Made by a program: the position numbers and the translations under genes. Positions 27,441 to 35,463 of a DNA stretch of 64,000 nt are shown here, piece after piece. Positions within the stretch are counted from its first letter, which is position 1. Each line of letters starts with the position of its first letter. The notes under the pieces were generated by a model. The model did no database searches. It was not told where the DNA came from and was given only the letters and a program-made list of their open reading frames with translations. The stretch lies in contig WRIR01000003.1 in assembly GCA_009782605.1 (NCBI GenBank), positions 62,001 to 126,000 of the forward strand, written 5' to 3'. The stretch is from Eggerthellaceae bacterium. Lineage in GTDB: Bacteria; Actinomycetota; Coriobacteriia; Coriobacteriales; Eggerthellaceae.

Positions 27441-27469
27441 ATTATAGCGCAACGCACTACCCCTGTTAA
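27441..27469 (-). promoter_or_regulatory. Promoter of the OPT transporter gene (TTAACA, 17 nt, TATAAT)
   Basis: Minus-strand TTAACA (27469-27464) and TATAAT (27446-27441) with 17-nt spacing lie 45 bp before the GTG start. The adjoining 27480-27630 is GC-rich with several short self-complementary segments but no gene. Confidence 0.75.
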
Positions 27470-27638
27470 CCCCCAAGCCTTGAAATATGGGGGGTTCGGC
27501 AGCGGGGACGGCGGCTTGCCGGAGAAGGAGGCCGGGCGGGCTCGGCCGAACTGCCCGCCGCAGGCCCAGCAGGGCCGACAGGCTGCCCGGCGGCCGCGGC
27601 AGGGCCCACCAGACCGACGCGACGGGCCCGCGGCAGAC

Positions 27639-27935
27639 TCACCCGTAGCGGTACTCGACGCCCATGGTGGGCCCCGGCCAGCCCCATTCCTTGACGATGG
27701 TGCCCCCGCAGGCAATGCGGCAGGTCCCGCATTCGAGGCACCCGGCGTAGTCGAAGGATGCCTTGCCGTCCTCATCGACCTTATAAAGCGCGGCAGGGCA
27801 CACGCGCACGAGCTTCAGGAACTCGGCCATGTCCGGGTCTTCCACAAGCTCGATATGGGCACGCCCCTCATCGACCTCAAACTTGTTCAAAGCTAAATAT
27901 TCATCGACATTAACCGTTATTTTGATATCGCTCAT
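27639..27935 (-). CDS. fixX: Ferredoxin-like protein FixX
   Basis: FixX is the small Fe-S partner of the ETF:quinone oxidoreductase FixC. The 98-residue protein has a C-terminal cluster motif CLECGTCRIAC (about 70-80) and an upstream Cys in VRVCPAALY, enough for one [4Fe-4S] cluster. Its ATG overlaps the fixC stop in an ATGA junction, so the two are translationally coupled. It is the last gene of fixABCX. Confidence 0.92.
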   Translation of the reverse strand: MSDIKITVNVDEYLALNKFEVDEGRAHIELVEDPDMAEFLKLVRVCPAALYKVDEDGKASFDYAGCLECGTCRIACGGTIVKEWGWPGPTMGVEYRYG

Positions 27936-29218
27936 AGCGCCTTCATCCCCTTCCACAGGTCTTTCACCAGATTCATTACCCCGACCTTCCTCACCAGGGG
28001 TACCAGGGACTTCTTGAGCGGGGCGACCGGGCTGCCGTCAACGACGAACAGCGTGTTCATGGCGTCACGGACGAGGACCGGGTACTCGTTGAACAGGCGG
28101 GTCGTCGATTCCATGAAATGCGGGAAGCGCTTGAACTGCTCAAGGTCCTTCAAGACGAAGGAGCCCTCAAGCGCCTGCACGTAGCCCGTGAGGCCGGCGG
28201 CCGTGGTGTCGCCCGCGTCGAGCGCCGCCACAGCGCTCCTTCCCGCGTGCATCCCCGCGGCGATGGCGTAGTCCATGCCGCGCACCATATAACCCAGGTT
28301 CACGCACATCATGGCCGACTCTCCCGCGAGGATGACGCCGTCGGCCACAAGGGGGGGCATCATGTCGCGCCCGCCCTCGGGGACCATGTGCCCCGAGTGC
28401 TCCACCACGCGGCCGCCCCTGATGAGCGGCGCTATCGCAGGATGGGCCTTCATGTCCTCAAGCATCTGGTAGATGGGGGTGTCCGAGGTCGCGAGGTCGG
28501 ATATGGTCGCCACGATGCCGAGGGAGACCGACTCCTTGTTGGTGTAGGCGAATCCGCCGCCGACATGCCCCTTGGTGGCGTCGCCCACGAACAGCCACGC
28601 CGCCCCCTCGCCCTCGTTTGCAAGCACACGGTCTTCGATGACCGAGGCAGGAAGCTCGATGACCTGCTTGATGCCGACCGCCATCGTGTCGCCCTTGGGG
28701 CGCTTGAACCCGACGGCCGACTCGGTCAGAAGCGAGTTCGCCCCGTCGCACAGGATGACGACGTCGGCGCTTATCTCGTCCTCGCCGGCCTTGATGCCGA
28801 CCACACGGCCGCCTTCCTTGACCAGCTCCTCGACGGGGATGCCGAAGATGAACTCGGCCCCGGCCGCCTCTGCCTTGTCGGCAAGCCAGGAGTCGAAGGA
28901 CCCCCGCAGCACCGAATAGGAGTCCTGCCCCGACACGAGCATGTCGTCGCTGGTGAAGTCGACGGTGAAGTTCGCGTCGGGAGCCATCATAGAGATGCGC
29001 TCGTGGGTGATGCGCCGCTCAAGGGGGGCCTCTTCCTCGAAGTCGGGGAATACTTGGCTGATGGCGTGGGTGTAGAGGCGCCCGCCGGTCATGTTCTTCG
29101 CGCCGGCGAAGTTGCCGCGCTCGACGACGAGCACCGACTTGCCCGCGCTTGCGAGCTCGTATGCGGCGATTGCGCCCGCGCAGCCCGAGCCGACAACGAT
29201 TGCATCGAAATCTGACAT
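27932..29218 (-). CDS. fixC: FAD-dependent oxidoreductase FixC (ETF:quinone oxidoreductase type)
   Basis: FixC takes or delivers electrons between the FixAB flavoprotein and quinone. The 428-residue product has an N-terminal FAD motif VVGSGCAGAIAAYELA (7-22), a second FAD segment CVNLGYMVRGMDYAIAAGMH near 290-310, and the geranylgeranyl-reductase-like middle. The ATG at 29218 has AGGAGG 7 nt upstream; the longer frame to 29302 overlaps fixB and is rejected. Family members link acyl-CoA or carnitine metabolism, or nitrogenase, to the quinone pool; no nitrogenase is present here. Confidence 0.94.
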   Translation of the reverse strand: MSDFDAIVVGSGCAGAIAAYELASAGKSVLVVERGNFAGAKNMTGGRLYTHAISQVFPDFEEEAPLERRITHERISMMAPDANFTVDFTSDDMLVSGQDSYSVLRGSFDSWLADKAEAAGAEFIFGIPVEELVKEGGRVVGIKAGEDEISADVVILCDGANSLLTESAVGFKRPKGDTMAVGIKQVIELPASVIEDRVLANEGEGAAWLFVGDATKGHVGGGFAYTNKESVSLGIVATISDLATSDTPIYQMLEDMKAHPAIAPLIRGGRVVEHSGHMVPEGGRDMMPPLVADGVILAGESAMMCVNLGYMVRGMDYAIAAGMHAGRSAVAALDAGDTTAAGLTGYVQALEGSFVLKDLEQFKRFPHFMESTTRLFNEYPVLVRDAMNTLFVVDGSPVAPLKKSLVPLVRKVGVMNLVKDLWKGMKAL

Positions 29219-29238
29219 GAGTAGACCTCCTTCCCGGC

Positions 29239-30126
29239 TTAGAGCGCCCCGACGAGGGCGGGGAGCACGTCTTTGATGTCGCCGACCAGGCCAAGGTCGC
29301 ACTGCTTGAAGATCGGCGCGTTCTTATCCTTGTTGATGGCGACGACCGTGCCCGCACGGTTGCAGCCGACCATGTGCTGCATCTGGCCCGATATGCCGAC
29401 GGCGACATACACCTTCGGCGTGAGCATCAGACCGGAGACGCCGATGTACACCTCGGTGGGAAGCCAGTTGAGGCCCTCGGTAAGCGGGCGGGAGCAGCCA
29501 AGGCCCGCGCCGAGCTTGTCGCAGAGCCCCCGTGCAAGGTCGAGTTCGCCCTCTTCGGCAAACCCACGCCCCGCCGCCACGACGACCTCTGCCTTCATGA
29601 GGTCGACGCCGCTCTTCTCGATAGGCCGCACCTCAACCAGCTCAAGCGGGCGGGGCGGGGCGACCCAGGCCGCCTCTTCCACGGTGTCCGTGCCTGAAAC
29701 GGGCAATTCGGCGAATGTTTCAGGATTGATGGTATAGATAGCAGTCCCCAATGCCTTCAGGCGGCGATGTGCGACACCGCCGAAATACATGTTTGTTGCA
29801 CTCTCGACACCAAGCTCAAGAACATCAGTGATGACCGAGGTCTTCGCGTGCGCGGCAAGCCTTCCTGCGATGACCTTCAAATGACGCGTTGGCTCGACAA
29901 AAACAAGTTCGGGTGCCTGCGCATCAAAGATCGCGTTGACGGTGTCAGCGGCATCGTCATAAACTGCACCTTGCGGCAAACTAACGTGGATGACTTTGTC
30001 CGCAACCCCCCTCGGTATTTGCCCCTCGCCTATAACAACGCACACCACCTCGTCTGCTAAGCCGCGCGCGCCGGCGCCGAGCTTCCCCGCAGCCTCAAAA
30101 CCTTCTGCAAGCACTAAAGCCTTCAT
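29239..30126 (-). CDS. fixB: Electron transfer flavoprotein alpha subunit (FixB)
   Basis: EtfA/FixB binds FAD in its C-terminal domain. The 295-residue product shows the FAD signature YVAVGISGQMQHMVGCNRAG (about 241-260), then TVVAINKDKNAPIFKQCDLG, and the domain-I fold with VVAAGRGFAEEGELDLARGL. It is between fixA and fixC with gaps of about 20 nt. With FixA it forms a heterodimer that can pass electrons to or from the acyl-CoA dehydrogenases encoded to the right. Composition around 29700-30060 is slightly AT-richer than the neighbours. Confidence 0.95.
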   Translation of the reverse strand: MKALVLAEGFEAAGKLGAGARGLADEVVCVVIGEGQIPRGVADKVIHVSLPQGAVYDDAADTVNAIFDAQAPELVFVEPTRHLKVIAGRLAAHAKTSVITDVLELGVESATNMYFGGVAHRRLKALGTAIYTINPETFAELPVSGTDTVEEAAWVAPPRPLELVEVRPIEKSGVDLMKAEVVVAAGRGFAEEGELDLARGLCDKLGAGLGCSRPLTEGLNWLPTEVYIGVSGLMLTPKVYVAVGISGQMQHMVGCNRAGTVVAINKDKNAPIFKQCDLGLVGDIKDVLPALVGAL

Positions 30127-30144
30127 GGTTGTACCCTCCTTTTC

Positions 30145-30900
30145 CTACAGCGCCGCTTTGAGGGCCGCTGCGAAACGTGGCAGCGCTCCTTCTTCGGCAG
30201 CATCGATGATTACCCGTGCGCGGTCGGCCTGCTGCGGTGCGCGGCAGTCCAGCACCTCAAGCGTGCCGGTGGGCACGACGCCCGCACCGGCGACCTCAGC
30301 AGGCTTCTTACCTGCGGAAACGATGTCCTTCATGCCGGGGATGCGCGGAAGCGCCGCATCGGGGGTGACCGACACGACTGCCGGGGTCGCCACCCGCACG
30401 GTCTCGACGACGTCCTCAAGCGTGCGCTGTGCCTCAAGCACGCCGCCCTCAAGGGCAAGCTTCGTCACGGCCGTGACGACCGGAAGGCCCAGCCTCGCGG
30501 CAAGCTGGATGTCGACCTGCTGCGCATAGTTGTCTGCCGAGCCGTCGCCGCACACGACCAGGTCATAGTCCCCGACCTTCTCAAGGAGCGCCGCAAGCGC
30601 CTCTGCGCTCGCGAAGGCATCCATGTCGGCACAGGCATCGTCGGCAGTCATGAACAGCTCGTCGACGCCACGTGCCAGCACGTTCTTCCTCAGCTTCGAG
30701 TCGTCTATCGCGGCCCCGCCTGCGCTGATGGCGACAAGCGATGCCCCCGTTGCACCCGCAAGTTGGGCCGCGGCCTCGATGGCGTTGAGGTCGTAGGTCG
30801 ACACGACCTGGTGGGCCTTCGAGAAGTCAAGGCTCCCGTCCCCCGCTACCTGGATATCCTGGTCGTCATGGACGACCTTGAAAGAAACAACAATCTTCAT
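30145..30900 (-). CDS. fixA: Electron transfer flavoprotein beta subunit (FixA)
   Basis: EtfB/FixA is the partner of FixB and may bind a bifurcating second FAD. The 251-residue protein has the start MKIVVSFKVVHDDQDIQVAG, the motif STYDLNAIEAAAQLAG and the nucleotide loop VVCGDGSADNYAQQVDIQLA. The ATG at 30900 begins the family similarity and follows AAAGGTG; an upstream extension to 31086 is unsupported. It is first in fixABCX. The leader 30901-31201 holds a small GGCGGA hairpin at 31136-31151 but no promoter I could recognise. Confidence 0.94.
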   Translation of the reverse strand: MKIVVSFKVVHDDQDIQVAGDGSLDFSKAHQVVSTYDLNAIEAAAQLAGATGASLVAISAGGAAIDDSKLRKNVLARGVDELFMTADDACADMDAFASAEALAALLEKVGDYDLVVCGDGSADNYAQQVDIQLAARLGLPVVTAVTKLALEGGVLEAQRTLEDVVETVRVATPAVVSVTPDAALPRIPGMKDIVSAGKKPAEVAGAGVVPTGTLEVLDCRAPQQADRARVIIDAAEEGALPRFAAALKAAL

Positions 30901-31201
30901 CCCAGCACCTTTCCCTTTCTGATCCGCTGTCCGATTCTCTGTGGTGCGGCGGCCTCGTTGGCTGGTGCCCCTATGGCCGGTGCGGCCGGCATCCGCCCCC
31001 GCTTCGCCGCGCTGCCCACAGTAAGCACCACAAAAGCGCCGCCCGCATCGCCAAATCACAGTGAAATCAGGGATACTTAAAAACATGCTATGCCTGAAAG
31101 GGGATGCCGCACCTGCCTTGGGGTCTCATGGTCGTGGCGGATGCTCCGCCCAGGTGCCCGCCCATACGGCTGAGAGAGCCCGGCCGCCTATTGGCGCCTA
31201 A

Positions 31202-32023
31202 TCAGAAGGCGGCGAGGCGGGCACGGGCAGTGGCGGCGGCTTGGAGGTGGTTGCCGTTCTCGGCGACGTAGGCAAGCCATTGCCGCTCGCCTTCCCTGTC
31301 GCCGAGCTTTCGGTAGGCCTCTGCCTTGGAGAACGCCGCCCGCACCTTTGCGCGTGCGTAGACGCGCTTGTTCTGCAGGATGTCGTCGGTCAGCGCGAGA
31401 AGCGCGTCCGTGTCCCCGTCCCGCTCGGCGACGTCAAGGCTCCGCTCGCCCTGTATGAAGCCGATGCAGTGCTCGAACTCGGGGTCTTCGGGCGCCTGGC
31501 GTATCAGGGACTCCGCCTCGTCGAGGCAGCGTATCGAGAAGTCGTGGCCGTAGAGCAGCTTGATCGGCTCGTGCATGTTCAGGCAGATGCGCCCCGCAAC
31601 CACGGGCTTCTTCGCGGCCTCGGCGCTTATGCGCATCGAGTCGATGACCTCCCTGGCCCTCCCGGTGTCGCCGACCTCGATATGGGCGGCGGCATACGAT
31701 GCGTTGAAGAGCGAGCCCCAGTCGTTGAAGGGGGCCTTTATCCCCTTCGCCACGGTGCGCCCCTCGTCGAGGAAGCGCACGGGGTCGCACTCGTCGTTCA
31801 GGATAAGGAGCAGTTCCCTGAAGCGCTTGCCGGCCTTGTTGTTGAACAGGTGCGAGGCCGCGACGCTTGAGGTCGCAAGCGTGACCAGGGTCACGACCAG
31901 CACGAAGGGCGACAGGGGGCTCGTTGCGCCCGGGCCGAAGGCGCTCGCCGCGAAGAAGAGGAGCGCGGGGGTGACGGCACAGGCATAGTAGAGGACGAGG
32001 TATTTCCTAATGTATTGCAGCAT
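31202..32023 (-). CDS. Membrane protein with C-terminal helical (TPR-like) domain, function unknown
   Basis: The 273-residue product has two membrane helices (about 8-28 and 36-57) followed by a soluble, all-helical, Ala/Glu-rich domain with TPR-like spacing, for example EVGDTGRAREVIDSMRISAE and KAEAYRKLGDREGERQWLAY. No catalytic motif is evident. The ATG at 32023 was preferred over one at 32068 because AAGGATGG precedes it and the membrane helix follows. It sits alone between fixA and a LysR gene. A scaffold role is only a guess. Confidence 0.65.
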   Translation of the reverse strand: MLQYIRKYLVLYYACAVTPALLFFAASAFGPGATSPLSPFVLVVTLVTLATSSVAASHLFNNKAGKRFRELLLILNDECDPVRFLDEGRTVAKGIKAPFNDWGSLFNASYAAAHIEVGDTGRAREVIDSMRISAEAAKKPVVAGRICLNMHEPIKLLYGHDFSIRCLDEAESLIRQAPEDPEFEHCIGFIQGERSLDVAERDGDTDALLALTDDILQNKRVYARAKVRAAFSKAEAYRKLGDREGERQWLAYVAENGNHLQAAATARARLAAF

Positions 32024-32160
32024 GGGTCCATCCTTCGTATCGCAGGCCGCAGCGCACATACCACCCAATGCCTATTATATTGCATAGGAGGCGGCAATTG
32101 GCCGAGGAAGCAACACAGCTGCGCAGGGCGGCTGCCGTGACGCGGCCCCGGCGCAGAGCC

Positions 32161-33066
32161 TCAGGCTTCGCCCTGCACTTCGTTGAGCTCGTAGTTCTTC
32201 ACGAACAGGATGAAGGCGTCGAGCGCCGCCGAGCGGATATGGCGTTTGTGGTAGGCCAGGTAGACCCAGTAGAACTCCTGCGGTATCTCGTCCACCAGGA
32301 TCGTCTTGAGGTTCGTGAAGAGCTTCAGCCCGATGGAGTCGAGCATGAGCGCGGCGACGTTTCCCTTGAAGGACAGGAGCGACGCCATGGTGATGTCGTC
32401 GTCGTAGAGCTGCTGTACCTTGTCAAGCCGGTGCTCGCACAGCATGGCATAGACCTGCTCGCCGATCGGCGTGCCGCGGTGATAGGTATGCACCTCCTGG
32501 TCGTGGAGGTCGCTAAAGCTCACGCGGTCGCGCGTGGCGAGGGGATGGTCCTCCCTGACGCACAGGACGAGGCGCTTGAAGAGCACCGGGTAATACTCTA
32601 TCTCCGTCTCCTCCTCCCTCTTCCCGCAGAACACGACGTCGAAGAGCTTGTCGTGCAGGCCCCGGGTCAGGGAGTTCGTGAAGCCCTGGAATATCTTTAT
32701 CTGCACATTCGGGCCGTACTCCGCGCCGAAGGCGTTGAGCAGGGGGTGGAGGTAGTCTTCGAGGGTCGTGAAGGCCGTGCCCAGGCTGATGATGCCGCTG
32801 ACCACCTCCTTGTGCTTCTTGACTGCCGCAATCCCCTCGTCGAGCCTGCTCAGCGCGGACGAGACATACTCGTAGAACTCCTCGCCGTAGAAGGTGAGCC
32901 CGATGTTGCGGCCTTCGCGGTGGAAGAGGGGGACGCCGAGCTCCCGCTCAAGCGACGATATGGCGTCCGAGAGCGTCGGCTGCGTGATGAAGAGCTCTTT
33001 CGCCGCGCGCGTGTAGTGCTGGAGCTCAGCGAGCTTCTTGAAGTAGTAGAGCTGGGAGAGATTCAT
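32161..33066 (-). CDS. LysR family transcriptional regulator
   Basis: The 301-residue product has the N-terminal winged HTH of LysR (MNLSQLYYFKKLAELQHYTR, then ITQPTLSDAISSLERELGVP) and a type-2 periplasmic-binding-like effector domain (about 90-295). The recognition helix and linker are intact. It lies upstream of no gene on its own strand except the membrane protein at 31202, and next to the MFS gene at 33301. By position it is the most likely regulator of the MFS/acyl-CoA genes; the ligand is unknown. Confidence 0.92.
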   Translation of the reverse strand: MNLSQLYYFKKLAELQHYTRAAKELFITQPTLSDAISSLERELGVPLFHREGRNIGLTFYGEEFYEYVSSALSRLDEGIAAVKKHKEVVSGIISLGTAFTTLEDYLHPLLNAFGAEYGPNVQIKIFQGFTNSLTRGLHDKLFDVVFCGKREEETEIEYYPVLFKRLVLCVREDHPLATRDRVSFSDLHDQEVHTYHRGTPIGEQVYAMLCEHRLDKVQQLYDDDITMASLLSFKGNVAALMLDSIGLKLFTNLKTILVDEIPQEFYWVYLAYHKRHIRSAALDAFILFVKNYELNEVQGEA

Positions 33067-33150
33067 GCGACCCGTTCCCCTTCCCTCACAATCACAGAGT
33101 TACCAAACTCGCCTTCGCCCTGCCGCTCTGAAAACGGGTGTTCCGGCCCC

Positions 33151-33178
33151 ATGATACCCCGCAACGCCGCATTGTCAA
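33151..33178 (-). promoter_or_regulatory. Promoter of the LysR gene (TTGACA, 16 nt, TATCAT)
   Basis: Minus-strand TTGACA (33178-33173) and TATCAT (33156-33151) are 16 nt apart, 84 bp before the ATG at 33066. This is a consensus -35. Confidence 0.75.
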
Positions 33179-33227
33179 AGAAGTCCCGGTTTGTTGCCCC
33201 CTCGCTCCCAGGCCCGCTAAAGCCCAA

Positions 33228-33255
33228 GGCCCGCCGTCAGGTGCGACAGCGGGCC
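33228..33255 (-). terminator. Stem-loop between the MFS and LysR genes
   Basis: GGCCCGC and its complement make a 7-bp stem, extended by a mismatch and three more pairs, about 45 nt after the MFS stop. On the minus strand TTGGGCTTT follows, a weak T-tract. Confidence 0.5.
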
Positions 33256-33300
33256 CTTTCCGCAGAAGGTCAAGGACGGCGCGTGCCGGCCTTTGTTGGC

Positions 33301-34611
33301 CTAGAGCTGTTCAAGGTAGTGCTTCTTGCCTGCGTAGTAGGCGATGTTGAAGCCGATGTAGATGATGACGATGCTGCAAAGGCCGGTGATGAAGAAGGGG
33401 GCCCAGCCGAAGTTCTGGTAGATGAGCGCCAGGCCGGATGCCGCGAACGCGCCCACCAGGTTGACCGGGATAAGGATGACCGAATAGATGCGGTCGTAGT
33501 CCTTGCTGCCGAATATCAGCCTGGTCACATAGGGCAAGAGCGTTGTCACGAAGGGGTATATCAACCCGTACAGCAACCCGCCAGCGAAGGTGACCGGCAA
33601 GATGACGTTCTCGCCGCCGGCCCATATCATCGACAGGCCGATGAAGCCGCCGACGCAGCCGACGATCAAGGCCAGCTGAATGGACTTCGACTCCAAGGCG
33701 CCGATGAGCACCTTGCCGCCGGCCATGCCTATCATGGTGAAGGCCTCAAGGGTGCCCGACATGACCATCAGCGAACCGATCATCTCCATGGTCTCCCTGT
33801 CGACCGCGACATAGGCCTGGTAGAAGGTCGTGAAGTGCTGCGGGAATATACCGCCGATGTTGGCCATACATCCGGCAAAGATCAGCGCGTAGAAGTACCA
33901 GCGGGTGTAGGCCACCTTGGCAGGGACGCCCGGCTTCTCGATATGGCCGTCCACGGTCTCGTCGACCGTGTCCAAATCAGCGCCGTAGGGCTTCAGGCCG
34001 ATGTCTTCTGGCCGCGACCGGATGCCGAACAAGGTGAATGGGACGCTCAGCACGAGGGCGATAAGGCCGATGTAGAGGTACACGTCGCGCCAACCGGAGA
34101 GGTCGGCACCTAAAAGGCTCTGGCCGAGAAGGTTGAGCACGGCGCCGCCGATGCCGGTCATCGCATAGGAAAGGCCGATAACGAGGCCGAGCCTCTTCTT
34201 GTACCAGCGGTTGAGAAGGCCGGCAACCATCAGCCACAGCAGGGTGATCTCACCAAAGCCCATGAAGACAGCAGAGACATACCATTGCCAAAGCTGCGTG
34301 TAGGTAGACATGGCCATGTACCCAAGGCTGGTGCACAGAGCAGCGATCGTGCAGATGATGCGCATGTCGAACTTCTTCAGCAGCCAGCCGACCGGTGCCG
34401 AGAAAGCAACCTGTGACAAATAAACGATTGTCATGTAGAACGAGACCTCGAACACCTCAACACCCAGGTAGGCCGCAACAGGCCGGTAGCAAAGCCCCGG
34501 CACGCTGAAGGTCGCCGCGGCACAGCCGAAGGTACAGAAGATGCAGGTCAGAAGCACCAAAAGATGCCGTACGGTCATTTTTTGGGTTCCTGATGAAGCG
34601 TTAGCATTCAT
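33301..34611 (-). CDS. MFS transporter (oxalate/formate-antiporter-like)
   Basis: The 436-residue protein has 12 predicted membrane helices with a central loop near 205-220 (GIRSRPEDIGLKPYGADLDT). The N-terminal half, with FSVPGLCYRPVAAYLGVEVF and VYLSQVAFSAPVGWLLKKFD, resembles the OFA subgroup, which exchanges organic acids. The ATG follows AAGGAGG by 9 nt. Its place next to CoA-transferase, CoA-ligase and acyl-CoA dehydrogenase genes suggests it imports the organic acid they process; that link is inference. Confidence 0.88.
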   Translation of the reverse strand: MNANASSGTQKMTVRHLLVLLTCIFCTFGCAAATFSVPGLCYRPVAAYLGVEVFEVSFYMTIVYLSQVAFSAPVGWLLKKFDMRIICTIAALCTSLGYMAMSTYTQLWQWYVSAVFMGFGEITLLWLMVAGLLNRWYKKRLGLVIGLSYAMTGIGGAVLNLLGQSLLGADLSGWRDVYLYIGLIALVLSVPFTLFGIRSRPEDIGLKPYGADLDTVDETVDGHIEKPGVPAKVAYTRWYFYALIFAGCMANIGGIFPQHFTTFYQAYVAVDRETMEMIGSLMVMSGTLEAFTMIGMAGGKVLIGALESKSIQLALIVGCVGGFIGLSMIWAGGENVILPVTFAGGLLYGLIYPFVTTLLPYVTRLIFGSKDYDRIYSVILIPVNLVGAFAASGLALIYQNFGWAPFFITGLCSIVIIYIGFNIAYYAGKKHYLEQL

Positions 34612-34789
34612 GATTCCAAATCCTCCTTAGAATACGACATGGTTTTCCTTTCGTTTTCCGAAATTGTTACTGCCTCTAATACGTTATGAGTGACCCTAGG
34701 TATCGCACATCATGCCTTAGATTATGTGGTCTTCGTTCCGCGTAAGGAATGGACAATATTTTGTTTTTGTTGGTTTCTTGTGGATGCTT

Positions 34790-34808
34790 CGATAGCCAAT
34801 GGCTATCG
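34790..34808. repeat. Inverted repeat CGATAGCC/GGCTATCG
   Basis: Perfect 8-bp arms with a 3-nt loop, 18 nt after the stop of the small membrane protein gene and upstream of the MFS gene. There is no T-tract; it could be a weak terminator or a protein-binding site. Confidence 0.5.
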
Positions 34809-34825
34809 ATCTATAGGAAGCGGCC

Positions 34826-35050
34826 TTACTTTTTATGGAGGCGCTTGTCCTCTTTGTTCGCCATGACCAAGAATGCGGCCCAGGCGCCGTAGCCGATGAC
34901 GCCGAGTACGATGATGATGCCGGTCGGGACCTTGAGGAAGAGGCATACAACGAGTATGACGAGTACGATGGGGTTGATGTAGAGCGCTATCCTACGATAA
35001 CGGTTGACAGAGACGACGCTTACCCTTTTCTTGCCGCTTTTCTTTGACAT
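34826..35050 (-). CDS. Small two-helix membrane protein, function unknown
   Basis: The 74-residue product has a basic N-terminus (about 1-20: SKKSGKKR), two membrane helices (about 24-40 and 43-62) and a Lys-rich end. GAAAGGGT precedes the ATG at 35050. The AT-rich codon use contrasts mildly with neighbours. A strong TATAAT at 35113-35118 and an inverted repeat further up support expression. No family recognised. Confidence 0.65.
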   Translation of the reverse strand: MSKKSGKKRVSVVSVNRYRRIALYINPIVLVILVVCLFLKVPTGIIIVLGVIGYGAWAAFLVMANKEDKRLHKK

Positions 35051-35112
35051 GGTCGACCCTTTCATAGAAGAACGCCTGCGTACCCGTGGTTGATACTGCA
35101 TCGGCTGGCTCC

Positions 35113-35118
35113 ATTATA
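35113..35118 (-). promoter_or_regulatory. -10 box TATAAT of the small membrane protein gene
   Basis: The minus-strand hexamer is a perfect TATAAT, 62 bp before the ATG at 35050. The candidate -35 (GTTCAT) at 17 nt is poor, which would suit activator-dependent expression; an inverted repeat lies 32 bp upstream. Confidence 0.5.
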
Positions 35119-35149
35119 CGTGAGCGCATCAAGGAATGAACCGCACAAA

Positions 35150-35177
35150 TTTCCACAAATCATAGATTTTGTGGAAA
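35150..35177. repeat. Inverted repeat TTTCCACAAA/TTTGTGGAAA, candidate operator
   Basis: Perfect 10-bp arms separated by 8 nt, upstream of the small membrane protein gene. Its core CCACAAA/TTTGTGG recurs at 39753-39772 before an acyl-CoA dehydrogenase gene. The rest of the 35051-35463 gap holds a nested GC-rich inverted repeat (35313-35342) and a hairpin (35429-35454), no gene. Confidence 0.6.
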
Positions 35178-35428
35178 ATTATGAGGCCGCTAGGCATCCT
35201 GCAAGCCTTTCCCAGGTGCCTTGTCGCCGCCCGCGGGGAAAGCTCGGATACAGCCGCACCCCTGCCGGGGCCAGAGGCCGCCCGCGCAGGCACACGCCTT
35301 GCTGCCTATAGGGGTATTATCCGCCTGCGGCGGCAAAATACCAGGGTCAGGTCTTCGTTTTTGACCGGGTGCGTGCCGCGTCCAGGGGCTTGTCCGCTGC
35401 ATCCTGGCTGCAATTCCGGCTATACTGA

Positions 35429-35454
35429 CGTGCTGCCCGCCCGCTAGCAGCACG
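35429..35454 (-). terminator. Stem-loop after acyl-CoA dehydrogenase gene 1
   Basis: CGTGCTGC and its complement form a perfect 8-bp stem with a 10-nt loop, 9 nt after the stop codon at 35464. There is no T-tract. Confidence 0.45.
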
Positions 35455-35463
35455 CCCAGGGGC

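Noticed and set aside
31170-31175. CTGAGA sequence resembling the TPP riboswitch core upstream of fixA
   Set aside because: It is on the plus strand while fixA is on the minus strand, and the other conserved TPP element (ACCTGAT...) is absent.
32068-34113. 681-codon plus-strand frame spanning the LysR and MFS genes
   Set aside because: It lies opposite two clear genes and their gap, with a composition typical of antisense frames.
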